Of a stretch of 32,985 nt of DNA, positions 1 to 6,524 are shown in pieces (the stretch's first letter is position 1; each line of letters starts with the position of its first letter). Origin of the DNA: a virus; the IMG/VR virus record IMGVR_UViG_3300035172_000110, positions 1 through 32,985 of that record; one strand, written 5' to 3'. The translations under genes and the position numbers were made by a program. The notes under the pieces are model-generated. The model worked only from the letters and a program-made list of their open reading frames with translations. It had not been told where the DNA came from and made no database searches.

Positions 1-18
1 CCGCGGCCCAGCGACCAT
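1..18 (-). CDS. Possible start of a gene running off the left edge
   Basis: On the minus strand an ATG at 18-16 opens a frame reading M-V-A-G-P-R before the window ends. A G-rich stretch (GGGAGGG) lies 10 to 20 bases upstream. It follows the stop of the preceding minus-strand gene by about 40 bases, as the next gene of the operon would. Six codons are too few to identify anything. Confidence 0.25.
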
Positions 19-57
19 CCTAGCTTTGGACCCTCCCCCCCGGGCCCTTCTTTGAGG

Positions 58-453
58 TCACCATTTGAGTTTATCGAGCATCGCCCGCATACGGGCCCAC
101 AGCAGATCTTCCATTGCCTGTCGCAGGATCGGACGCGTCGACGTCTTCGGTTCGTAATGTGACAGCGCGGCGAGTGTTCGCTTGCTCTTGCTGCCGCGCT
201 TGATGCGTCGCCTCATGCCGCTCTGATACAAGCGCGACCGCTTCACTTCGAACAAGCTATGCGGTCGGATCACAGTCTTGGCTTGACCACGCGAACGAAA
301 GCGCATGGTGAACGGTTTCTTGCGATCGAGGTCCGCGGTCTGCCACTCGCTCAACTCATGACCGATCTCGACGCGCTTCATGTGATCGATCTTGTGCATC
401 ATATCGCTGATGCGCTTTTCGATCTTCGAAGTGTCGACCTCGATGTCGGGCAT
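58..453 (-). CDS. Small basic phage protein, function unknown
   Basis: This predicts 131 residues, highly basic (tracts such as RRRIKRGSKSKR), with a helical heptad-like N-terminus (IEKRISDMMHKIDHM). I chose the ATG at 453 because AGGGA lies about 10 bases upstream; the frame stays open to 606 but the added N-terminal residues look non-coding. The TVIRPHS...YQSG...RP pattern recalls small phage neck or tail-completion proteins, but the match is weak and I do not assign it. It is the last complete gene of the minus-strand early operon, about 200 bases after the DUF6362 gene. Its basic charge would also suit a nucleic-acid-binding protein. Confidence 0.55.
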   Translation of the reverse strand: MPDIEVDTSKIEKRISDMMHKIDHMKRVEIGHELSEWQTADLDRKKPFTMRFRSRGQAKTVIRPHSLFEVKRSRLYQSGMRRRIKRGSKSKRTLAALSHYEPKTSTRPILRQAMEDLLWARMRAMLDKLKW

Positions 454-653
454 GATGCTACGTCCCTGGTCAGCGAACAGGCCAAGCCAAGTGAGGCCAG
501 CCAGGGCCGCCAGAAGGCCGCTGGTGCGTTTTGTTTTTAGGTGAGATGTAGGGTGATATAGGGCAGTGCAAAGACGCATGGGCGAGGCCCTGGCGCGCGT
601 TTCCACTCAAACATGTAAGGGTGGCCCAATTGGTACCATAGGTACTGTTGCTG
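454..653. other. 200-base gap in the minus-strand operon
   Basis: No convincing gene is visible. The downstream frame stays open through much of it, but without a good ribosome site before 453. A short palindrome, GTACC-TAT-GGTAC on the minus strand, lies near 635-650, just downstream of the DUF6362 stop. No U-rich terminator is visible. Confidence 0.4.
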
Positions 654-1139
654 TCAAGTCACAGGTTCGCCCTGCTGCCGCAGCTCCAGCGCGATGACAT
701 GCGCACCGGCGGTGACGTAGCGGTAGAACGTGGTTCGCGACCAACGGCGTTGCGATAACAGCCTGCGCAGTGATCGGCGATAGGCGATCGCGGTCGCCCA
801 CTGGCCGAGGCACAGCCGTTCTTGGGGATGCGGACCCAGGATCGTGCACAACCAGTCGTGAGCAGCTTCCATCCGGGTGATGTCCTCGGACGACACGCTC
901 GAATCGGCGTACTCCCAGGATTGTAGAATCTGCTCGCGGGCATCATCGGCGCGTCCGACCACATCGGCGAACTCGACCACCGTCGAGGGCCATGCGTTGG
1001 TGATGGCGCGTCGCCGCGTCCGCGGCAAGCGGCGCTCGACGCTGTAGGCCTCGATCAGTCTTCGCTGCACCCAGGCGGCGGACCACTGCGCCGGGACGAG
1101 CGGCAGGTCGCTATCGATCGCTATGGTCGACAGGCGCAT
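654..1139 (-). CDS. DUF6362 family phage protein
   Basis: This predicts 161 residues. The order of conserved blocks fits DUF6362: an N-terminal WSAAWVQRRLIEAYSVERRLP block, then WPSTVVEFADVVGRAD, then RMEAAHDWL near the middle, and a C-terminal helix-turn-helix-like RRLLSQRRWSRTTFYRYV around residues 130-147. The family is common in alphaproteobacterial phages near replication or terminase genes; its role is unknown, though the C-terminus looks DNA-binding. The start at 1139 is preceded by GAGGAAG at 8 bases and lies 29 bases inside the upstream gene, implying coupled translation. The longer open frame to 1616 is antisense or overlap noise. Confidence 0.8.
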   Translation of the reverse strand: MRLSTIAIDSDLPLVPAQWSAAWVQRRLIEAYSVERRLPRTRRRAITNAWPSTVVEFADVVGRADDAREQILQSWEYADSSVSSEDITRMEAAHDWLCTILGPHPQERLCLGQWATAIAYRRSLRRLLSQRRWSRTTFYRYVTAGAHVIALELRQQGEPVT

Positions 1140-1797
1140 TTTCGGACTTCCTCGGCATGCGATTGATCGAGCGCAACAGCGACGGCGACGCCAGCGTGCC
1201 ATCGCTCGCATAGACCGGATCGAGGCCGAGCGCGGCATACTCAGCGAGCACTTGCCGGTCGCGCTTTTCGCGCTGGCGCCGATCATCCGCAGCGCGCGCT
1301 TCGTCGCGTTCGAGATCGGCGATGGTTTGGATTCCCCATGTCGCGCCGTACGCGGCTCGCAGCTCGTCGATGTCCGGTCGACCGCTGCGATCGACGATGC
1401 GCGGCGCATTGGCGAGCGCGTTCGCTGTGCGGGCCTCTGCCTCTGCGGCATTGTACGCCGCAAACAGCGGCGTTTCTTCTCGCCCGCACCACCGCGCGAT
1501 GTCGGCGATCGTCGGTTTGAACATGCACTCGCGCACGACGCCGATGACCGGATGAACGCATGCTGCAGCGATTTCGCGAGGGTGCAGCACAAGCGCGCCG
1601 GCGAGTGCGACGACATATTCGCGAGTATCAGCTTGGTTTGTTGCCGGGTACGACTTGAGCATGATCCCCACCAAGTTCAGCGCCTCCGACACGGACAGCC
1701 GCGCCGCTACTCTGGCTCTCAAATCGGCGAGCTTCCTCGGCGAGTTCGTCGGCGACATGGCGCTCGTGCTTGCCGTTGGCGCGTGCTGGTTTGTCAT
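1111..1797 (-). CDS. Conserved phage protein next to the replication initiator
   Basis: This predicts 228 residues. The core, residues 20-110, contains LVGIMLKSYP, ALVLHPREIAAACVHP and FKPTIADIARWC. This arrangement recurs in alphaproteobacterial phage proteins beside replication initiators; I know of no function. The C-terminal half is charged (ADLERDEARAADDRRQREKRDR) and probably a coiled coil. The start is well supported by AGGAG seven bases upstream of the ATG at 1797. That start lies 170 bases inside the upstream initiator gene in another frame, an unusually long overlap. A helicase-loader role would fit the neighbourhood but is a guess. Confidence 0.7.
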   Translation of the reverse strand: MTNQHAPTASTSAMSPTNSPRKLADLRARVAARLSVSEALNLVGIMLKSYPATNQADTREYVVALAGALVLHPREIAAACVHPVIGVVRECMFKPTIADIARWCGREETPLFAAYNAAEAEARTANALANAPRIVDRSGRPDIDELRAAYGATWGIQTIADLERDEARAADDRRQREKRDRQVLAEYAALGLDPVYASDGTLASPSLLRSINRMPRKSENAPVDHSDR

Positions 1798-2527
1798 TCC
1801 ACCGCTCCTGTTCGATCCACGTTTTCGGGTTCATCCAATGGCGATCTTCGGGCTTGGTTTCGCGATAGCAGGCGAGGCCGGCGAGCAGGCCGCGCCAGGA
1901 AACCTTGCCGCCCTTTCGCGCCTCGTCGAGCATCGCGAGCGCTGCGGCCATGCTGACTTTGTGCGGGTAGGCTTCCGCGAATTGCTCGCGGAAATCGCTT
2001 GGCCAATCATCGGTTGAATTCGAAGGGGGGTCCGAACCGACCGAGCCGCTGCCGCGCGCGCGCGCGCGGTTTCGTTTGTTCGACTCCCCTCGACTCCTAT
2101 CGACTCTCTTAAGATCGACTCGACTCGACTCGACTCCGCCGTCGAGGGCTCGTCGAGCGTACTGGCCATTGTTCTTTGGAATGACGCCTGTTTCGTCTGG
2201 AAACTGGTAGCTAGGCCGGTCGATGCGCTGGTGTTTAGCCCACCCGGTGATTTGCAAATACTGTTTTCCATCAACATCATAGAGCTTCACCATTGGTTGC
2301 CCCAACGCATTCGACGACAATTCGTCGAGCATTCGACGAATGTCATCCGAGGAAATGTCGTCTGCGGGGAAGATTTGCTTCTTGAGACGCTTGGTCGAAA
2401 ACGGCATCCGGCCGCCGTCGTCGCAGAATGTCCAGAGCCCCACGAACAGCAGTCGAGCCGGTATCGAGCACTCGGTGACCTGATCACTCACCCAGAATTC
2501 CGGCTTGATGCTGCGGATGCGGGCCAT
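1628..2527 (-). CDS. Phage replication initiator (winged-helix, O/DnaD-like)
   Basis: This predicts 299 residues. Residues 1-110 form the phage replication N-terminal type (MARIRSIKPEFWVSDQV, SIPARLLFVGLWTFCDDGGR, LKKQIFPADD), a winged-helix DNA-binding domain. Residues 125-165 are a basic, low-complexity linker. Residues 170-240 (DFREQFAEAYPHK, HWMNPKTWIEQERW) match the C-terminal region of many phage O-like or DnaD-like initiators, which recruit the host helicase. The linker is encoded by DNA with seven TCGACTC repeats and a (CG)8 tract, so the origin may lie inside the gene, as in lambda O. The last 170 bases overlap the next gene. Confidence 0.82.
   Translation of the reverse strand: MARIRSIKPEFWVSDQVTECSIPARLLFVGLWTFCDDGGRMPFSTKRLKKQIFPADDISSDDIRRMLDELSSNALGQPMVKLYDVDGKQYLQITGWAKHQRIDRPSYQFPDETGVIPKNNGQYARRALDGGVESSRVDLKRVDRSRGESNKRNRARARGSGSVGSDPPSNSTDDWPSDFREQFAEAYPHKVSMAAALAMLDEARKGGKVSWRGLLAGLACYRETKPEDRHWMNPKTWIEQERWNDKPARANGKHERHVADELAEEARRFESQSSGAAVRVGGAELGGDHAQVVPGNKPS
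2053..2068. repeat. (CG)8 alternating tract
   Basis: Eight CG dinucleotides in a row encode the Arg-Ala-Arg-Ala stretch of the initiator linker. Alternating CG of this length is prone to Z-DNA under negative supercoiling. It ends 14 bases before the TCGACTC cluster, so it may belong to a replication origin. It may equally be a by-product of basic-linker coding at high GC. Confidence 0.6.
2081..2136. repeat. Seven TCGACTC iterons with GANTC sites; candidate phage origin
   Basis: On the plus strand GACTC starts at 2082, 2092, 2102, 2117, 2122, 2127 and 2132. All seven are preceded by TC, giving TCGACTC. Spacings are 10, 10, 15, 5, 5 and 5 bases, so every copy lies on the same 5-base lattice. 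Each contains GANTC, the site methylated by the alphaproteobacterial cell-cycle methyltransferase CcrM. Iterons inside a phage initiator gene are known from lambda O; the origin role here is inferred. Confidence 0.65.
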
Positions 2528-2531
2528 GGTT

Positions 2532-2882
2532 TCACGTCCCGTGGTCTGTCGGTTCGAGCCGCCGGTATTCGATCGCGATGCCGTGCTCCTTTGCGCGCTT
2601 GATGCCGACGTCCATGCCGGGTGTGATGCGGCCGCCGCGCGGGATGTAGATCACCATCGCCTCGGCGCTCCCAATCCACGCGTGACCGGCGTCGATGCCC
2701 AGCTCGCGCTCGTCGGGCACGTCGTCGTTCAGGACGCCGCGCTGCGTGTAGAGCAAGTGCGACGCGAGCGGCGCCTCGCCGCGCATCAGGCAATCGCGCA
2801 AGCAGGCGCGCGCAAAACGCACGTTGAGCCAGCGGCGCAACAGGCCGCCTTGATACGGGCTTTCGAGGATGACGCGCTTCAT
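2532..2882 (-). CDS. DUF7768 domain phage protein
   Basis: This predicts 116 residues, nearly all one domain. Recognisable blocks are MKRVILESPYQG at the start, ACLRDCLMRGEAPLASHLLYTQ at residues 26-47, the DERELGIDAGHAW block at 57-69, and GGRITPGMDVGIKRAKEHGI at 83-102. This is the phage DUF7768 type, related to DUF4406-like folds resembling nucleoside 2-deoxyribosyltransferases. A nucleotide-processing role is possible but unproven. It ends five bases before the initiator start and begins 34 bases after the MT-A70 stop, so it lies in the same operon. Confidence 0.8.
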   Translation of the reverse strand: MKRVILESPYQGGLLRRWLNVRFARACLRDCLMRGEAPLASHLLYTQRGVLNDDVPDERELGIDAGHAWIGSAEAMVIYIPRGGRITPGMDVGIKRAKEHGIAIEYRRLEPTDHGT

Positions 2883-2916
2883 GTCTGTTTCTTTCGACGA
2901 GTACGCCGAACCTGGG

Positions 2917-3528
2917 CTATTCTGCCGCCTCCCTCATTGGCTGGTCGAATTTCGTCGCCTCGGCGCCCCAGGTTTTCCACCCCTTGCGCGACGAGCGCGC
3001 GAACAATTCCACATAAGGGCCGGCGCAATACCGCTCGATGCGCTCGTGGATTTCGTCGGGCTTGCGCGAGTGCTCGCGCCGCGGCGAGACGATCAGCTCG
3101 CGCACCTTGGCGCTGCGGCGCTTCGGGCTTCCACGTCGCGCCAATAGGCATAACTCGGTGTTCTTGCGCGTCGTGTAGCCGAGCCCGACGTGCAGATCAC
3201 GCTCGCCGGTGAGCACATGGTCGCGCTTTAGCTTCACCCAGGTGAACGCAATCGCCGAGTATCTGAAACCCCATTCCTGCATCACCTCGAAACTGAATTC
3301 TAGCATCGGGCCGGTGACCCACAAAAACAAATGGCAATCCGGTGCGGCAATATCCTTCACGGGCAGCGCGCAAATCTCGGCCATCGACATCGTTGAGTAG
3401 TGCCGCCGCGGATCGCGGGTGCCCACATCTTCGGTGTGGCAGCGGAAATGCCATGCCGGGTCCGCGAGGATTGCCCTGGCTGATCGCGCCGGCAGGCCGG
3501 CAAACATATGGTCGCGCGGCAGGATCAT
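2917..3528 (-). CDS. MT-A70 family adenine methyltransferase
   Basis: This predicts 203 residues. The pattern fits phage MT-A70-type N6-adenine methyltransferases: ILADPAWHFR at residues 20-29, HYSTMSMAEICALPV, the HLFLWVTGPML block, AFTWVKL, GLGYTTRKNTELCLLARRG, then SPRREHSRKPDEIHERIE and PYVELFARSSRKGW. The usual catalytic DPPW appears as DPAW at 23-26; the remaining motifs look intact. The likely substrate is adenine in phage DNA, giving protection from host restriction or altered regulation. Its ATG overlaps the previous gene by four bases (ATGA). A second, unrelated adenine methyltransferase is encoded two genes upstream. Confidence 0.88.
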   Translation of the reverse strand: MILPRDHMFAGLPARSARAILADPAWHFRCHTEDVGTRDPRRHYSTMSMAEICALPVKDIAAPDCHLFLWVTGPMLEFSFEVMQEWGFRYSAIAFTWVKLKRDHVLTGERDLHVGLGYTTRKNTELCLLARRGSPKRRSAKVRELIVSPRREHSRKPDEIHERIERYCAGPYVELFARSSRKGWKTWGAEATKFDQPMREAAE

Positions 3529-4274
3529 GCGGCTGGCTCCTGCCGTTGTGCGTCAGCATAAAACAGGCCCGGGCGATGATCGGCGCAATACCAAATCATT
3601 TTGTCGGCGCCGTTCTTGTAGCCAAACGTCCCTGGCTTGCCGCAATGACACAGGCAGCGCTCAAAGGGCGATTCGTTGCAGAACTCGATCTTCATCTGCG
3701 GGGCGATGCCGAGCTTTGATTTTTGCTCCCATGGATTGCAGTTCGTAGCAACCGACGGCAGATCGGGAGGCGCAACGAAATCGATTGGTGATTGCTTGAA
3801 AGCGCCAATTGGCCAATAGACAGCGCCATTGCGAAACGTCGTATGAGGATTACGCACGATTTGCGCGTGCATCATCAACTCAGCGAAAGTTTGCCACAAC
3901 AATATCGGCGACGGATCAGCTTTGAACCCGGGCTTGTACTGAATAATATCGAGTTGACCGGGAATACCAGTTTGCTTTTCCACCTCTAAATAGGCGTGCC
4001 AGCTCGGCAAATCGATCCCGTGTTGCCATTGCTGTAGCTTTTGATATTTGTCGCAGTGATCCTTAAATTTCACCTCTACCCAACGCCCACGACCGCTGCG
4101 ATAAACCTGGAAGTCCGGCAACGCGTGCTTTCTGATCAAACCAATCAACATAGGAGCGCCACCGTTCTCGATGGCATGTGTCGGCACGACCCAATCGCCG
4201 GCCCGAACGTGCATCTTCCGCACCGCCTCTTCGGCTAGTCGACCCCACTCCCATGCTGGCCCGGCAAGCGTCAT
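3525..4274 (-). CDS. Putative PD-(D/E)XK nuclease-fold protein with C-terminal Cys cluster
   Basis: This predicts 249 residues from the ATG at 4274, which forms an ATGA overlap with the Dam-type gene. An acidic PDF is followed by WVEVKFKD about 15 residues later, a spacing resembling the D...ExK core of restriction-endonuclease-like folds such as VRR-NUC and phage resolvases. The SWHAYLEVEKQTG segment that follows fits their later strand. The last 40 residues hold FCNE, CLCHCG and YCADH, suggesting a zinc-binding tail. The nuclease call rests on motif spacing only. It sits between two methyltransferases, so a role in DNA processing is plausible. Confidence 0.5.
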   Translation of the reverse strand: MTLAGPAWEWGRLAEEAVRKMHVRAGDWVVPTHAIENGGAPMLIGLIRKHALPDFQVYRSGRGRWVEVKFKDHCDKYQKLQQWQHGIDLPSWHAYLEVEKQTGIPGQLDIIQYKPGFKADPSPILLWQTFAELMMHAQIVRNPHTTFRNGAVYWPIGAFKQSPIDFVAPPDLPSVATNCNPWEQKSKLGIAPQMKIEFCNESPFERCLCHCGKPGTFGYKNGADKMIWYCADHRPGLFYADAQRQEPAA

Positions 4275-5227
4275 GCATCGCCCCCATCGTCGAAGGACCA
4301 CGACGGCACGACGCCAAAACCGATTTTGCAAAACACCGACGCGAACCCGGCAACATCCGGCCCAAAATAAAAGAACGCTTGACCTTGTGTCGGCAGCACC
4401 TCAATTCCGTTTGGTTGGGTGAACCTGATGCGGCCCTTGGTGAAACAGATTGCAGCGCACGATGCCTGCGCCTTGTGAAACCATTCCGTGTCGGTGCAAT
4501 TGTTGGTGAGCATAATTGCGGCCGTCACGCGACCGGCTGTCACTTCCTCGATCATCTTGTCGACGAAGTCCGGCAACAGATCGCGGTGATAGGGCGGATT
4601 GAGCCACACGCGACCATTCCATTCGCGCTCTAGTCCGTTGGTTTCAGAGGTGAAGTAGTGCTCGGCCCTCACGGTCTTCTGCGCGATGTCATTGCTGGCC
4701 GGGTCGAGATCGATAGCTGCGAGCACAAGACGTGCTGCCTCAATGTATTCGGCCGGCGTGTATAACTCGAATTCGCCGGTGCCTTCCGTGCCCCGCACGG
4801 TGCCGTCCTTTACTTGCTCGCAGATGCGTTGACATCGCGCCTGCGCATCCTTCAGGGCCAGCGCCACCTTCGCTCGGTCGAATGCGGTGCCCTTCTTGGT
4901 CTTGGTGCAGAAGCGCTTGCGCCAGCGGTGCGCGACCACGTCGCCAGGGTCGGCGGTGGGGAGGTACGATTTCAGTGCTGAAATCTTACCCCCTTTGCCT
5001 TTTCTTTTGGGCTCGACCTGTTGCGCTGCCACGCCGTCGCGCCACACGACGTATTCGGCCTGCGCCGTGATCTTTGCCTCGATCGCCTTGAACAGTTTGC
5101 TCGGGTCCTTTGCGCGCTTGAAATGTTTCTCGCCGATCTCAGCGACAGCAATCGACGCAAGCCCCTTCTCTGGATCATACAATTCCAGTTGGGACGACTT
5201 ACGCTTTGCGATCGCTCGCTTCGTCAT
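4271..5227 (-). CDS. Phage N6-adenine DNA methyltransferase (Dam family)
   Basis: This predicts 318 residues. The C-terminal half is a phage Dam-type methyltransferase: ELYTPAEYIEAARLVL at 154-169, DLDPASNDIAQ at 173-183, the catalytic NPPY at 210-213 within VWLNPPYHRDLLPDFVDKM, then TAAIMLTNNCTDTEWFHKA and ICFTKGRIRF. It should transfer methyl groups from S-adenosylmethionine to adenine in DNA. Residues 1-150 are an added lysine-rich region I do not recognise. Both ends form ATGA overlaps with the RuvC-like and nuclease-like genes. The target sequence cannot be read from the protein. Confidence 0.88.
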   Translation of the reverse strand: MTKRAIAKRKSSQLELYDPEKGLASIAVAEIGEKHFKRAKDPSKLFKAIEAKITAQAEYVVWRDGVAAQQVEPKRKGKGGKISALKSYLPTADPGDVVAHRWRKRFCTKTKKGTAFDRAKVALALKDAQARCQRICEQVKDGTVRGTEGTGEFELYTPAEYIEAARLVLAAIDLDPASNDIAQKTVRAEHYFTSETNGLEREWNGRVWLNPPYHRDLLPDFVDKMIEEVTAGRVTAAIMLTNNCTDTEWFHKAQASCAAICFTKGRIRFTQPNGIEVLPTQGQAFFYFGPDVAGFASVFCKIGFGVVPSWSFDDGGDA

Positions 5228-5742
5228 GCGGCCCCTCTCATGAACAGCGGAATCCGCGGCACGCTATTCGGCGCCACCTTCCAACACGCGTAGAGCCACT
5301 GCATCGCGGCTTCTGCGGCGTTGTGATCCGGCGCCGACCAGCCGAGCGCGCCGCAGATCGAGATCGCGCGCGCCTTGGCGATCTCCTTCTTGAGCTTGCC
5401 GTCGCCGAGAATGGTTGCGCGCCACGTCTGCACCGGCGCGACCAGGATGGGGATTTGCTTGTTGCGGGCGATGCCACCGAACGCAGAGAAGATTCCGCAC
5501 TGAAGCGTCTTATCGAACTGCGGCACGAGGCCTTCGAGAAGAATCAGGCCAGGGCGGTGATCGAGGATGCGGCGGATGAACCATGTCTGCGCGCGCGCCC
5601 AGATGTCGAACTCATCGTCATGCGGCCGAGCGAAGTTGACGGTTTCGAGAACAGGATCGCTGCCGGGAACGCCTTCGCAGACACCGGTGACCTTCGCTGA
5701 ATCGAGCGCAAGAATGCTGGCACCAGCATCGAGTACAATCAT
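5224..5742 (-). CDS. RuvC-like Holliday junction resolvase
   Basis: This predicts 172 residues. The RNase H-like RuvC pattern is present: ILALDSAKVTG with D14 on the first strand, LILLEG with E70, and SAPDHNAAEAAMQWLYA with D139, H140 and E144 near the C-terminus. WRATILGDGKLKKEIAKARA precedes the last helix, as in phage RuvC relatives. It should cleave four-way or branched DNA during replication, recombination or packaging. GGGGGAGG lies seven to ten bases before the ATG at 5742. The gene overlaps the next by ATGA. Confidence 0.82.
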   Translation of the reverse strand: MIVLDAGASILALDSAKVTGVCEGVPGSDPVLETVNFARPHDDEFDIWARAQTWFIRRILDHRPGLILLEGLVPQFDKTLQCGIFSAFGGIARNKQIPILVAPVQTWRATILGDGKLKKEIAKARAISICGALGWSAPDHNAAEAAMQWLYACWKVAPNSVPRIPLFMRGAA

Positions 5743-5790
5743 CGCGCAGCCTCCCCCGCCTGCGCCTGCGGGGTCGTTCGATGTTTTTGT

Positions 5791-6171
5791 TTAGATGCCG
5801 AGCTGATCTACCGCGTCGTCGCTGCGCGGGCCGTTCGCTCGCTCGCCGGCGAAATCGCCAAACGGGGTTCCGGCGAAGGCCGCGGCAAGAGCTTCATATT
5901 GCGCGCTTTCATCGATGTCGAACTCGCTCGGCAGCGATTCGATCTTGCGTTCGTACTTGCGCCGCTTCACCACCGCTTTGAGCGGCTTGACCTGGATGCC
6001 GTCGTCCTTGGCGGCGCCGAACACGTGCTTGCGCTTATCACGCAGGAACCGGCACCTGCTCATGTACTCGCCCTTTTCGGAATCCAGGTCCTCGTCGATT
6101 TCCTCGATCTGCCTGATGTAGGCTTCCGCTTTCGCGGCGATATCGTTGCCGCCACTTGCCGCTGCGGTCAT
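5791..6171 (-). CDS. GapR-like (DUF2312-type) DNA-binding protein
   Basis: This predicts 126 residues from the ATG at 6171, which has AAGGAG seven bases upstream. Residues 10-45 form a charged coiled coil (YIRQIEEIDEDLDSEKGEYM), followed by VFGAAKDDGIQVKPLKAVVKRR. That arrangement resembles GapR, where a coiled coil precedes an AKANGFD-KALRKVVRLRK segment. GapR is an alphaproteobacterial protein that binds overtwisted DNA and stimulates topoisomerases. The version here is divergent, with an acidic tail ending SDDAVDQLGI. It is the first gene of the minus-strand early operon, so it may act on replicating phage DNA. Confidence 0.6.
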   Translation of the reverse strand: MTAAASGGNDIAAKAEAYIRQIEEIDEDLDSEKGEYMSRCRFLRDKRKHVFGAAKDDGIQVKPLKAVVKRRKYERKIESLPSEFDIDESAQYEALAAAFAGTPFGDFAGERANGPRSDDAVDQLGI

Positions 6172-6191
6172 TCGTCGACTCCTTCGCCGGA

Positions 6192-6201
6192 TGTGGATTT
6201 G
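6192..6201 (+). promoter_or_regulatory. TGTGGATTTG, identical to part of a GGCNN array tail
   Basis: This ten-base string 21 bases upstream of the GapR-like start is the same as in the array tail near 11575. Its complement, CAAATCCACA, shares the ATCCACA core with the DnaA box TTATCCACA. It may be a binding site for the DnaA-domain-IV protein of this phage. A chance match cannot be excluded. Confidence 0.35.
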
Positions 6202-6268
6202 TTCGGTGCTCGACATTGCGACCGGACTTGCGGCAACGTCAAGAGATGACGCCTGTGGAACCCAACCC

Positions 6269-6311
6269 GCAAAATCCGCATCGAAAATTATTTCGATTTG
6301 CAAAATGCGCA
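6269..6311 (+). repeat. Direct repeat GCAAAATSCGCA
   Basis: GCAAAATCCGCA at 6269-6280 and GCAAAATGCGCA at 6300-6311 differ at one base, with start points 31 bases apart (about three helical turns). The inverted repeat at 6280-6297 sits between them. The arrangement suits cooperative binding of a regulator. Confidence 0.5.
6280..6297. promoter_or_regulatory. Inverted repeat ATCGAAA-ATTA-TTTCGAT, possible operator
   Basis: The arms are perfect, seven bases, around a four-base AT spacer. It lies about 110 bases upstream of the GapR-like start, where a leftward promoter would be expected. The cognate protein is unknown. Confidence 0.5.
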
Positions 6312-6372
6312 GACTTTTTTTGCCCAACTATGCGGGTGCATTTGAGATTTCAGAATAGCGCATTATGACGGA

Positions 6373-6397
6373 TGTGCAGACTTTGCACATTTGTGCA
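6373..6397. promoter_or_regulatory. TGTGCA repeats, possible operator
   Basis: TGTGCA-GACTT-TGCACA at 6373-6389 is a perfect inverted repeat with six-base arms. A further TGTGCA follows at about 6391-6397, so three half-sites lie in 25 bases. It sits in the middle of the divergent control region. Confidence 0.5.
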
Positions 6398-6424
6398 TTT
6401 GGCCCGAGCGCGGCCGCTTGAAAA

Positions 6425-6443
6425 AAATTTCAGTCTGAAATTT
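6425..6443. promoter_or_regulatory. Perfect 19-base palindrome AAATTTCAG-T-CTGAAATTT
   Basis: Nine-base arms surround a single central T, a typical repressor operator size. It lies within the spacer of a possible TTGAAA promoter directed at the recombination operon. A half-site, TTTCAGAC, follows at about 6449-6457. Confidence 0.6.
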
Positions 6444-6524
6444 AGTGCTTTTCAGACAACGCCTGTCAAATAAGCGCGGCATACTATGCCAAGACACGAC
6501 AGGATGTGACATGACGAGACACCA

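Larger units (their letters stand above)
6172..6524. promoter_or_regulatory. Divergent control region between the two early operons
   Basis: These 353 bases contain no gene and are AT-richer than their surroundings. They must hold the promoters for both the minus-strand replication operon and the plus-strand recombination operon. Three different inverted repeats and one direct repeat, listed separately, lie here. A TTGAAA at 6418-6423 could be a -35 for rightward transcription, with a weak TTTAGT 17 bases on; a perfect palindrome fills that spacer, a typical repressor arrangement. No repressor gene is adjacent. The nearest candidate is the XRE gene near 16 kb. Confidence 0.65.

Noticed and set aside
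1140-1616. N-terminal extension of the DUF6362 frame
   Set aside because: It overlaps a conserved protein in another frame and is Arg/Ser-rich; the ATG at 1139 has a proper ribosome site.
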